A stretch of 38,577 bases of DNA from the NCBI GenBank assembly GCA_035564115.1, contig DATMTN010000001.1, positions 1 through 38,577 on the forward strand. The letters run 5' to 3'. The notes below the pieces were generated by a model. The model searched no databases, was not told the DNA's origin, and saw only the letters and a list, made by a program, of their open reading frames with translations. Every line of letters starts with the position of its first letter. Position 1 is the stretch's first letter. The stretch is from JACMPA01 sp035564115 (lineage in GTDB: Bacteria > Patescibacteriota > Saccharimonadia > Saccharimonadales > UBA4665). Shown piece by piece: positions 23,622 to 31,054 of the stretch. A program made the position numbers and the translations under genes.

Positions 23622-23667
23622 TGCATGGCTAGTATTAGGTTGCTAGCTAACAGGGTAAAATCAGCGA

Positions 23668-24183
23668 CTAGGCAACGCTGGCTGCAGCGGCGGGCGCGTG
23701 TTTCAGAAGCTCGTTAATAATAATGCGCTTGTTGGTGACTTCGACAATTTGTGAGCGGTCGATACTCAGTGAGCCGCCCGTGAAACTTTTCAGGATAGAT
23801 TGTGAGGCATACAGTTTTTGGATAGTCATGGTCGTTGTCTCAACGGCAAAGTCACTAATCTTGCCAACCTTATCTTTATTGACTGTCTCCACTGGCTTGC
23901 CGATAAGCTCGTACTCCAGCTCCAGAACCTTCTTGAGCCGTACGAGCTCGCTGGCGTCCGCCAGGACATCATGGTCATCTATCACGAAGCCTTGCGGCAG
24001 CACATCACGGATATCCTGATAAAGTAGTATCAATTCCTTGCTCTCAAAACGGTCATTACAATAGAAGCCCTCAATCTTCAGAGTATCGGGATTGATTATC
24101 GGTGCCACGGCTGTCGCTACCTGGGCACCAGTTCGCAGGCTCATGACGGGACGATTAATGATGGTAGCACTGAGTTGTAGCAT
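23668..24183 (-). CDS. PRC-barrel-like protein
   Basis: A 171-residue soluble protein that reads as two PRC-barrel-like halves: residues 8-80 (RPVMSLRTGAQVATAVAPIINPDTLKIEGFYC) and 85-150 (ELIGKPVETVNKDKVGKISDFAVETTTMTIQKLYAS). The pattern of a conserved segment such as GKPVETVNKDKVGKISDF is the PRC-barrel signature, a fold used in RNA-processing and photosynthetic assembly proteins. The specific role is unknown. ATG lies 9 nt after the minus-strand -10 TATACT (24198-24193) with no Shine-Dalgarno sequence. Confidence 0.7.
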   Translation of the reverse strand: MLQLSATIINRPVMSLRTGAQVATAVAPIINPDTLKIEGFYCNDRFESKELILLYQDIRDVLPQGFVIDDHDVLADASELVRLKKVLELEYELIGKPVETVNKDKVGKISDFAVETTTMTIQKLYASQSILKSFTGGSLSIDRSQIVEVTNKRIIINELLKHAPAAAASVA

Positions 24184-24222
24184 GGCACATATAGTATATC
24201 CTTAAAAACAAAATGCTGCTGC

Positions 24223-24251
24223 TTGCATCTGCAAAATTGTTGACCTACACT
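24223..24251 (+). promoter_or_regulatory. Promoter of the LTD surface protein gene
   Basis: TTGCAT (24223-24228), a 17-bp spacer and TACACT (24246-24251). ATG 24260 is only 8 nt beyond the -10, so the mRNA should be leaderless. Confidence 0.6.
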
Positions 24252-24259
24252 TGCGAATT

Positions 24260-25642
24260 ATGAACCGTGCTCATAGGGTAGTGGCAGGGGTGGCCAGCCT
24301 CTTGCTCCTGTGTGCACTGCTCCCGGCGAACACTACTGCTGACACGCCAGCCGTACCGATATTGAGTTTCCGCGAAGTCAAAATCAGTGGTGATGAGTTT
24401 ATCGTCGTGCAAGCGAACCAGGCTATAGCTGACCTCAGCAGCTTCTGGCTTGGTTATTCTAGTGCCGATACGGCCACCAACATTGTGCCGACACAGCAGC
24501 TGCCAGCTATTGGGCTGGCCAAAGGCCAGGCGGTGCTGCTCACGAGCGATGCAGCCCAGACTTGTGACGCGGTTTACACCTCCAAACTATCAGTCAGCTT
24601 GAGTGATACCAAGGGTGCGCTGCAACTACGCCAGTTAGTGAATATGGACAGTAATACCTCGACTTTCACGACCATTGACAGCGTGAACTGGACCAAACCA
24701 AGTACGACAGATAAAACACCTGTGACCGACAATCTGGACCTGCGCCGCGAAACGGGCATTACACTGCCGGTGTGGTATCACGATGCCGCCAGCACATCAG
24801 GGTGGACGGTTGGTAATTTTGCGAACTGTAGCCTGAGTGTGGCTGCGGCTGGTTCGGGCACAGTGTCCCAGACCTACGCGTGGCCAGCGACGAGCGATGA
24901 GCCACCCGCAGTCATTTTGAATCTGTCGGCGGACGACCAGGCTTCGGATATGCCATCCATTCCGGCTAGCGATATTGGCCTCATGCCACCACAAATTACT
25001 GAGCTGTTGCCGAACCCTACGGGCACGGGTACCGACGGCACGGACGAGTTCATCGAGCTCTATAATCCGAATCCAAAGCCATTTGATCTAAGTGGTTTCG
25101 TACTCGAGACCGGCTCGACGACCAAGCATAGCTATACCTTCCCGGCTGGCACAAGCTTGCCGCCAAATAGCTTCGTGGCTTTTTACTCGGCTGAAACTGG
25201 TTTGAGCCTGAGCAATACCTCTGGTGCATCTGACCTGTTAGATCCACTCGGTGCGCTACTGACTCAGACAAATCAGTATGGCGTCGCCAAGGACGGCCAG
25301 TCCTGGTCGCTCGCCAAGGGCACGTGGTACTGGACGCTGCAGCCAACACCCGGCAAGGCGAACTCGATAGCACAGGTCAACTCAACTGGGGCCTCCAGTA
25401 AGGCTTCTGCGTCGAAGAGCTCGGCCCAAGTGAAAGGGGCGTCGACTACGACTGCTGGCGCTGCAAGTTCTTCAGCCGGCACGCTGGGAGCTACGGCGCA
25501 AGTGTCACCAGTCCACCCCTGGACGCTTGCGGTGGTAGCCGTTCTCGCGTTAGCATATGGGTTGTATGAGTACCGACTTGATATGGCGAACTTCTTCCAC
25601 CGGTTTAAGCGACACCGAGCGCTTAGCCGTGCTCATGGGTGA
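24260..25642 (+). CDS. Surface protein with lamin-tail (LTD) domain
   Basis: A 460-residue exported protein. Signal peptide (VVAGVASLLLLCALLPANTTA), then an N-terminal region that itself resembles a degenerate LTD fold (ILSFREVKISGDEFIVVQAN). A clear LTD domain lies at about residues 250-375 (ITELLPNPTGTGTDGTDEFIEL, LSGFVLETG, GTWYWTLQPTPGKAN). A Ser/Ala/Thr-rich linker and a C-terminal membrane helix (WTLAVVAVLALAYGLYEY) with a basic tail complete it. It lacks a sortase motif, so it is anchored by the helix. LTD domains occur in secreted adhesins and nucleases; no nuclease part is present here. Its last 77 nt overlap tsaE. Confidence 0.85.
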   Translation: MNRAHRVVAGVASLLLLCALLPANTTADTPAVPILSFREVKISGDEFIVVQANQAIADLSSFWLGYSSADTATNIVPTQQLPAIGLAKGQAVLLTSDAAQTCDAVYTSKLSVSLSDTKGALQLRQLVNMDSNTSTFTTIDSVNWTKPSTTDKTPVTDNLDLRRETGITLPVWYHDAASTSGWTVGNFANCSLSVAAAGSGTVSQTYAWPATSDEPPAVILNLSADDQASDMPSIPASDIGLMPPQITELLPNPTGTGTDGTDEFIELYNPNPKPFDLSGFVLETGSTTKHSYTFPAGTSLPPNSFVAFYSAETGLSLSNTSGASDLLDPLGALLTQTNQYGVAKDGQSWSLAKGTWYWTLQPTPGKANSIAQVNSTGASSKASASKSSAQVKGASTTTAGAASSSAGTLGATAQVSPVHPWTLAVVAVLALAYGLYEYRLDMANFFHRFKRHRALSRAHG

Positions 25643-26033
25643 ACGTTTGCGTGGTGGCGAAGTCATCGAACTGATTAGTGATGTGGGCGGCGGCAAGACA
25701 ACCTTCGTGAAGGGTCTGGCCAAAGGTTTCGGGAGTAGTGACGTAGTAGCCAGTCCGAGCTTCACAATTTCACGCGAATACGTGGCTGGTGACAAGACGA
25801 TGTACCACTTCGATTTTTACCGGTTGAACGACCCAGGCATCGTAGCAAATGAGCTGGCTGAGGTAGTGGTAGATGACAAAGCCGTAACAGTTGTAGAGTG
25901 GGCGGATATTGTCGAGGGTGTGCTGCCTATCGAGCACGTCACGATTCGTATTACAAATACCGGTGAAACGAGTCGAGATTATGAAATATCGTGTCCCGAA
26001 GCACTCGCCTACCTAATACCAGAGGATACTTAA
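25566..26033 (+). CDS. tsaE: tRNA t6A synthesis ATPase TsaE
   Basis: A 155-residue TsaE, the ATPase that works with TsaB and TsaD to make t6A37 in ANN-decoding tRNAs. Visible are the P-loop (ISDVGGGKTTFVKGLAKGF, with SDVGGGKT in place of the common GDLGAGKT), SPSFTISREY, YHFDFYRL and VVEWADIVEG. ATG 25566 was preferred to the in-frame ATG 25557; TAGCAT (25551-25556) lies 9 nt before it, so an internal leaderless promoter is possible. It starts 77 nt inside the end of the LTD gene and is followed by tsaB after 1 nt. Confidence 0.93.
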   Translation: MSTDLIWRTSSTGLSDTERLAVLMGERLRGGEVIELISDVGGGKTTFVKGLAKGFGSSDVVASPSFTISREYVAGDKTMYHFDFYRLNDPGIVANELAEVVVDDKAVTVVEWADIVEGVLPIEHVTIRITNTGETSRDYEISCPEALAYLIPEDT

Positions 26034-26034
26034 C

Positions 26035-26427
26035 ATGTTAACTCTAACAATTAGAACAGATAAGCCAGAGGCCGAAATCGGTCTATATGATACTACCGAG
26101 CAACTTGCCTACACTACCTGGCAGGCCCATCGTGAGCTAGCTGAAACCCTGCATGCCAAGCTTAACGAGCTTCTAGCCAGTCAGCAGAAGACACTGAAAG
26201 ACGTGCAAGGTATTGTAGTGTTTAAGGGTCCAGGCAGCTTTACGGGCCTACGCATCGGTATCACAGTGGCAAACGCACTAGCGTATAGTCTGAGCATCCC
26301 CGTTGTTGCCAATGAAGATCCGCAGTGGTTACAGAACGGCATTGCTCGCCTCGAGAACGGCGATACTGATGAAATAGCGCTGCCAGAGTACGGTGCTCTG
26401 CCGCACATTACCGCTCAGAAGAAATAG
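26035..26427 (+). CDS. tsaB: TsaB, N-terminal domain only
   Basis: A 130-residue protein equal to the first domain of TsaB/YeaZ, with the signature FKGPGSFTGLRIGITVANALAYSL at its centre. Family members are about 220-240 residues with two ASKHA-like lobes; here the second lobe is missing, and the protein ends in a short divergent tail after EDPQWLQNG. The N-terminal lobe carries the TsaD-contact helices, so a scaffold role could survive. The gene is 1 nt after tsaE, and a new promoter starts 7 nt after its stop, so the short length is not a sequence-edge effect. Confidence 0.85.
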   Translation: MLTLTIRTDKPEAEIGLYDTTEQLAYTTWQAHRELAETLHAKLNELLASQQKTLKDVQGIVVFKGPGSFTGLRIGITVANALAYSLSIPVVANEDPQWLQNGIARLENGDTDEIALPEYGALPHITAQKK

Positions 26428-26433
26428 AACTAT

Positions 26434-26462
26434 TTGACAACATTTAGCATTAGCGGTAGAGT
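26434..26462 (+). promoter_or_regulatory. Consensus promoter with long A-rich leader
   Basis: TTGACA (26434-26439), a 17-bp spacer and TAGAGT (26457-26462). The roughly 55-nt leader is unusually A-rich and unstructured and ends in AAAAAAGGA before ATG 26524. This is expected for a strongly translated surface protein. Confidence 0.75.
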
Positions 26463-26523
26463 GGGCCTAGCGTAAGCAAAATTAAAAACAACAAAACACA
26501 ATTTAAAAAAGGAATCGAGACGT

Positions 26524-27633
26524 ATGATATTCCGAAAAGCCAAAAACGCGGTGGCTGTAGCTATCCTGGCCGCTACTCCGCTGCTAACTGTACTGACGCC
26601 AGGCATAGCCCATGCATTACCAGGCGCGTACTGTGAATGGACTGGTGCTGGCAGTGATGCTAAATGGAGCACCGTAGCTAACTGGACAAACGTCGGCGGC
26701 GGCTCGGCTAACTGTTCAAGTAGTGCTGCGCCTGGCGCCGGAGATGATCTGGTGTTTCCAACCGACACTGCAACCAGCTGGTCACCAATAAATGACTTAA
26801 CTGCCGGAACTTCGTTCAATTCAATCACGTTCAGCGGTACTGGCGGAACGCATCCGTTTGATATTACCGGCAGCTCTATTACTCTGGCGGGTGATCTGAC
26901 GGACACATCAGATCAGGGTAATGTAATTGAGAATGATGTTGCGATCACAGGCTCTACTACAGTGAACGTGGCAAACCAGGTTGATTTAAAGGTCGGTGGC
27001 ACCGTCAGCGGCTCGGGCTCGATTACTAAAACTGGAAACGGTGATGCGGTGATGCGTACGCTGACATTAACGGGCGCACTCACTATTAATGGTGGTATGT
27101 TCACTTCACAGGCCAACAGCTCGGCTGACCTAACGGTTTCAAGTGTAGCTATCGTAAGTGGCGCAACCTTTGCGTATAATCCCTTTGATTTTTCGAGCAC
27201 GGCCACGTATACAATCGCAAAACCTATTACCACAGCAGGCACGATTAACTTTAGTACGGTTGGTTCTGCTGTTGGAACCAATGATACGGTAAACATCACA
27301 GGAACAATGACGCTCACTGGAAACGCGAGTATTGTAGCCGTTGATGGCGAGACAGTGAATATTCAGGGGCCACTTCACGGGCCAGGCTTTGTGCTTGGGG
27401 CCTCCACGGGCTCTGTAGTGAACCAAAGTACTGACAATACAACTGATACCCCAAGTGGCGAGCTTGTCCCGGCAGCTAGTTCTTCAGATGGCTCAGACGG
27501 TACCACTGCGCCTGATACTGGGTTTGCACTGGTGAGTGCTCACCCTGGGGTTACCTTGGCGATTACTTTGGCTGCGGCTGGCGCACTGTTTGGTGCGGCA
27601 CAGCTGAGCCGTAAAGCTTCGGCTCGTCGCTAA
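26524..27633 (+). CDS. Secreted beta-rich surface protein with APDTG sorting signal
   Basis: A 369-residue cell-wall-type protein. Signal peptide (residues 1-31, ending IAHA), a Gly/Ser/Thr/Asn/Val-rich body of repeating short beta strands (GTVSGSGSITKTGNG, LTLTGALTING, NITGTMTLTGNAS) resembling passenger or beta-helix repeats, a Ser/Asp linker, the sorting motif APDTG (329-333), a hydrophobic stretch (GVTLAITLAAAGALFGAA) and a basic tail SRKASARR. This is the canonical order of a sortase substrate with a non-LPXTG motif. The two early Cys pair in the first 65 residues may form a disulfide. It is followed 25 nt later by a sortase gene in the same direction. Confidence 0.87.
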   Translation: MIFRKAKNAVAVAILAATPLLTVLTPGIAHALPGAYCEWTGAGSDAKWSTVANWTNVGGGSANCSSSAAPGAGDDLVFPTDTATSWSPINDLTAGTSFNSITFSGTGGTHPFDITGSSITLAGDLTDTSDQGNVIENDVAITGSTTVNVANQVDLKVGGTVSGSGSITKTGNGDAVMRTLTLTGALTINGGMFTSQANSSADLTVSSVAIVSGATFAYNPFDFSSTATYTIAKPITTAGTINFSTVGSAVGTNDTVNITGTMTLTGNASIVAVDGETVNIQGPLHGPGFVLGASTGSVVNQSTDNTTDTPSGELVPAASSSDGSDGTTAPDTGFALVSAHPGVTLAITLAAAGALFGAAQLSRKASARR

Positions 27634-27658
27634 CTCTTAAAGTTCAACGGAGACGGTT

Positions 27659-28681
27659 GTGCCAGAAGGAGTGAGATTCGACGATGTATACAAGCGAGCG
27701 CGCCCAGAGCGTCCGCTTCATCATGCCCAGCTTAACTATGCTCGGCGTGCACCTCAGGCCCACTCTCGAAAGCTTTTCCAGGATGTAATGCCAGTTGATC
27801 CGGCTGATGTGCAGCGCCAGATCCAGCAACTGCACTCATCCAAAACTCCCAAGGCAGCTAGTCGCCTTGTTACTCCGATTGTGCCGCATAAGCCACAACC
27901 CTCACGGGTGCTGATGCGTCCAGCGCCAGTTCAATCGCATTCATTACAGCTTCAGCAGCCAGAACCCGTAGCTGCACTTGTCGTTCGGACCCGCCGCCGA
28001 GTGTGGCGACTGCCTTCGCACCGTGTGGTATTGCACGGTCTGGCCGCGCTTGTTCTGGTGGTTGGGGCGACTATGAGCTGGCAGCAGCTGCGCCACAATA
28101 CTGCTGGTCAAGCTCAAGCAGCCCAAGCGAGTGTGGCCAGGGCTGTTGCGGCAACGACGACCAGCTCAACCAACTCAGCGCCAAATACGGCCACTGTTAC
28201 GACGGATACACTGCAGTCTTACCAGGTCGCGCCGGACGCGGCACGCTACATCCGGATTGGCAAACTTGGAGTCTGGGCCCGCGTCTTACAGGTGGGTGTT
28301 ACCAAGGATGGTGCCTTGGCTACGCCATCGAACGTATTCGATACAGCCTGGTACAAAAATAGTGCCAAACCGGGTCAGCCCGGGGCGGCCTTGATAGATG
28401 GCCATGTATCAAGCTGGACCACAAACGGGGTGTTCTATGACATTAAAAAACTGGTTGCCGGCGACGATATCGAGATTGAGCGTGGTGACGGCAAGAAGTT
28501 CGAATTCAGTGTTGTAAAAACAGTAGCCTACCCGAAAGACAGCGTAGATATGAAGGCGCTCATGCAGCCAATCGTACCAGGTCAACCAGGCCTGAACCTC
28601 ATTACTTGTGGTGGTAAATATGACTCAAAGCAGGGAGAATTCACTCAGCGTATCGCTGTCTATGCCACGCTGAGTAATTGA
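27659..28681 (+). CDS. Sortase (class E/F-like) with long cytoplasmic N-terminus
   Basis: A 340-residue sortase, a membrane transpeptidase that cuts the sorting motif and links the protein to the surface. About 120 basic, Gln/Pro-rich cytoplasmic residues precede one membrane span (VVLHGLAALVLVVGATMSW). The catalytic domain covers 195-340 with H249 in LIDGHVSSW, C317 in NLITCGG and R331 in TQRIAVYA. The start is GTG with Shine-Dalgarno GGAGA about 7 nt upstream. The unusually long N-terminus is odd, as most sortases begin with the membrane span. It directly follows the APDTG substrate gene. The stop is TGA, which supports the standard code. Confidence 0.93.
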   Translation: MPEGVRFDDVYKRARPERPLHHAQLNYARRAPQAHSRKLFQDVMPVDPADVQRQIQQLHSSKTPKAASRLVTPIVPHKPQPSRVLMRPAPVQSHSLQLQQPEPVAALVVRTRRRVWRLPSHRVVLHGLAALVLVVGATMSWQQLRHNTAGQAQAAQASVARAVAATTTSSTNSAPNTATVTTDTLQSYQVAPDAARYIRIGKLGVWARVLQVGVTKDGALATPSNVFDTAWYKNSAKPGQPGAALIDGHVSSWTTNGVFYDIKKLVAGDDIEIERGDGKKFEFSVVKTVAYPKDSVDMKALMQPIVPGQPGLNLITCGGKYDSKQGEFTQRIAVYATLSN

Positions 28682-28740
28682 CGCTAGCCCGCGCGACAGC
28701 GTATATTTAGAGTTGGAATAGCGAGAGACTGCTTTCCGCG

Positions 28741-28849
28741 TACAATACTGTTTTCTTAAATTAAACTCGAACAACAGACGAAAAACTACTTGGCTAGTGA
28801 AGTGATAGCGATTGCCAGGGCGTGCGTCTGCCAATAGAAAGGACAAATT
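28741..28849 (+). promoter_or_regulatory. Promoter and structured leader of rny
   Basis: TACAAT (28741-28746) gives a leader of about 95 nt. ATTGCCAG (28811-28818) and CTGCCAAT (28828-28835) form a stem with one C-C mismatch, ending 2 nt before the Shine-Dalgarno AAAGGA (28838-28843). It is one of the longest leaders in a window where most genes have none. No riboswitch class is recognised. Confidence 0.45.
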
Positions 28850-30331
28850 ATGGCATCTATTATGCAAGCTATTGCTAATTTTTTTGGTGGTGGCGCCAGA
28901 AAGCGTGCAGCTGATGACGCTAAAAAAGAGCTGGAGAAAGCCAAACGGGATGCCGATAAAATCGTGCAAAGTGCCCGCGAAGAAGCAAGCAAGATTATCG
29001 ACGATGCCCGCCGGGACGAAAAGACCCGACGGAGCGAGATTAAGGATTTAGAGAACCGTCTGATCCAGCGTGAAGGGACACTTGATAAGAAACTTGACGA
29101 GCTCGACAGACGGGCCGAAAACCTGCGTAAGGGCGAGGACGAAGTTGAGGCTCTGAAGAACGAGATCCGTGATATCCGTGGCAAGCAGCAGGAGAAGCTG
29201 GAGAAGATTGCCAAGCTGAGCAAAACCGACGCTGCCGATAAGTTGATGCAGATGACGGAGCGCGATATAAAGAATGACCTCACTGGCCTGGTGGCCAAAC
29301 TGCAGAACGAAGCCATGGAAGATGCCGAAGACCGCGCGGCACTCGTGATTGCCACGGCTATGGAACGTATGGCGAGCGAGGTGACGGCCGAGCGCACTGT
29401 CACGAGCCTAAAGATGGAAAACGAAGATATGAAAGGCCGTATCATCGGTAAAGAAGGCCGCAACATTCAGTCATTGCAGCGGGCTACTGGCGTGGACATC
29501 ATGGTCGATGACACCCCTGGGTACATTGTCCTGAGTTCATTTGATCCTGTTCGCCGTGAAGTTGCCCGCCAAGCCCTCGAGATGCTCATGAAGGATGGTC
29601 GTATCCACCCAGGCCGCATCGAAGAAATTGTCGAGAAAGCTCAGAAGAATGTCGAAAAGGACGTAGTACGTGCTGGCGAAGATGCTGCCCGTGAAGTTGG
29701 TGTCATTGGCATCCCTAAGGAAATCCTGCATCTGTTGGGTGAGCTAAAGTACCGCACGAGCTACGGCCAGAACGTGTTGAAGCACTCTACCGAAATGGCC
29801 CACATTGCTGGCATTATCGCTGAAGAACTGGGTGCCAACGTCAAGACTGCCAAGTATGCTGCTCTGGTTCACGACTTAGGCAAGGCTCTAAGTCACAAGA
29901 TGGAAGGCAAGCATCACCACATCTCTGGTGAGATGCTGCGCAAATATGGTGCACCCGAGGAAGTTGCCCTGGCTGCTGAGCAGCACCATGACGATGTCGA
30001 AGCCACTACTGTCGAAGCGCTTATCGTCCGTGTCTGCGATGCCATCAGTGCCTCCCGCCCTGGTGCCCGTAACATTAGTGCCGAGAACTTCGTGGAGCGC
30101 ATGAAAGACCTAGAGAACATTGCTAACGGCTTCAGTGGCATCGAGAAATCATATGCTATCAGTGCTGGCCGTGAAGTCCGAGTGTTTGTGAAGCCTCAGG
30201 CGGTCGATGATTTGAGCGCCATCAAACTGGCCCGTGACATCGCCACCAAGATTGAATCGTCTATGCAGTACCCCGGTACCATCAAGGTGAATGTTATCCG
30301 CGAAACCCGCGCTATCGAATTCGCCAAATAG
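28850..30331 (+). CDS. rny: Ribonuclease Y lacking the usual membrane anchor
   Basis: A 493-residue RNase Y, the main endoribonuclease of mRNA turnover in many Gram-positive-type bacteria. A long charged coiled coil (about 18-165) is followed by a KH domain (GRIIGKEGRN, 196-205) and an HD domain (HSTEMAHIAG, LVHDLGKALSH with HD at 341-342, AAEQHHDDVEA). The family normally starts with a membrane helix. Here residues 1-17 (MASIMQAIANFFGGGAR) are a short amphipathic stretch only, so the enzyme should be soluble or peripheral. It has its own leader with a Shine-Dalgarno AAAGGA. Confidence 0.96.
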   Translation: MASIMQAIANFFGGGARKRAADDAKKELEKAKRDADKIVQSAREEASKIIDDARRDEKTRRSEIKDLENRLIQREGTLDKKLDELDRRAENLRKGEDEVEALKNEIRDIRGKQQEKLEKIAKLSKTDAADKLMQMTERDIKNDLTGLVAKLQNEAMEDAEDRAALVIATAMERMASEVTAERTVTSLKMENEDMKGRIIGKEGRNIQSLQRATGVDIMVDDTPGYIVLSSFDPVRREVARQALEMLMKDGRIHPGRIEEIVEKAQKNVEKDVVRAGEDAAREVGVIGIPKEILHLLGELKYRTSYGQNVLKHSTEMAHIAGIIAEELGANVKTAKYAALVHDLGKALSHKMEGKHHHISGEMLRKYGAPEEVALAAEQHHDDVEATTVEALIVRVCDAISASRPGARNISAENFVERMKDLENIANGFSGIEKSYAISAGREVRVFVKPQAVDDLSAIKLARDIATKIESSMQYPGTIKVNVIRETRAIEFAK

Positions 30332-30342
30332 TCCGAGACCAC

Positions 30343-30370
30343 TTGACATCAGTAAAAACAGGACTACACT
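30343..30370 (+). promoter_or_regulatory. Promoter of the gene between rny and ymdB
   Basis: TTGACA (30343-30348), a 16-bp spacer and TACACT (30365-30370), followed by a roughly 28-nt leader with a weak GGA 12 nt before ATG. Confidence 0.65.
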
Positions 30371-30404
30371 CGGAGGTATATTTAAGGTGTAGGAAATAAA
30401 CACA

Positions 30405-31016
30405 ATGTCTTACTCACCAGAAGATAGAAAGATTCTCGAAGGTGGTGAGCGAGTGGGCCCAAGCCTTGAGAGTCTCGTGGAAATCAGCCTGCCTTTTATG
30501 GAGGTAGAGCTGGTGTCTTTGAATCTAGCGATGCGCCTAGACGAATTGGGCGTGTTCGAGCATGTTGCGCCTAGCTTTGTTCTGCCAAAGGTCGATAAGG
30601 ACGGTCAGAGACAACTCTTTACTGCAAGATATACGGGCGAGGGTGCTAATGGCTACCATGATGTCAGGAGGGTAGTTGTGACCCATAATGCCCCAGACGG
30701 CCTAGTAATTGCACGTGATTGGATGGTTGATCTCAGCAGTGGAATGTGTGCGGCAATTGAGTCGTACCGCCATAAGCGCGAACTGGTAAGCGCACGGAGT
30801 GGTCCAAGCGTGCTCCTAAATATGCAACGATCGCAGCTTTTGCTGACGGAGGGTGCTGAATACCTGAATGATTTGCCGAAACTCGTGAGTTTGAGCCAAG
30901 CCGAAGCCAGCAGATTCATGGAAGACACAGCAGTTTTCGTGGGGGGATATACTGGCCATCTCGACATGAAAAAGCCAAGCGCCTTCACGCATAAACTTAT
31001 CCCCGGCGCAGCTTAG
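30405..31016 (+). CDS. Unknown soluble protein between rny and ymdB
   Basis: A 203-residue protein with no recognised domain, signal or membrane segment. Mixed alpha/beta composition with segments like LVEISLPFMEVELVSLNLAMRLDELGVFEHV, a basic/Arg-rich centre (VRRVVVTHNAPDGLVIARDWMVDL) and a helical C-terminal half. It has its own consensus-like promoter, so it need not share the role of the RNA-turnover genes around it. No function inferred. Confidence 0.65.
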   Translation: MSYSPEDRKILEGGERVGPSLESLVEISLPFMEVELVSLNLAMRLDELGVFEHVAPSFVLPKVDKDGQRQLFTARYTGEGANGYHDVRRVVVTHNAPDGLVIARDWMVDLSSGMCAAIESYRHKRELVSARSGPSVLLNMQRSQLLLTEGAEYLNDLPKLVSLSQAEASRFMEDTAVFVGGYTGHLDMKKPSAFTHKLIPGAA

Positions 31017-31054
31017 CTCTACGAAACATCATCCACCTCAGCTACAATAGAGAC

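Noticed and set aside
28679..28681. Alternative genetic code with TGA read as Gly (as in Gracilibacteria/Absconditabacteria)
   Set aside because: The sortase ends normally at TGA right after its conserved C-terminal strand, and no gene needs TGA read-through.
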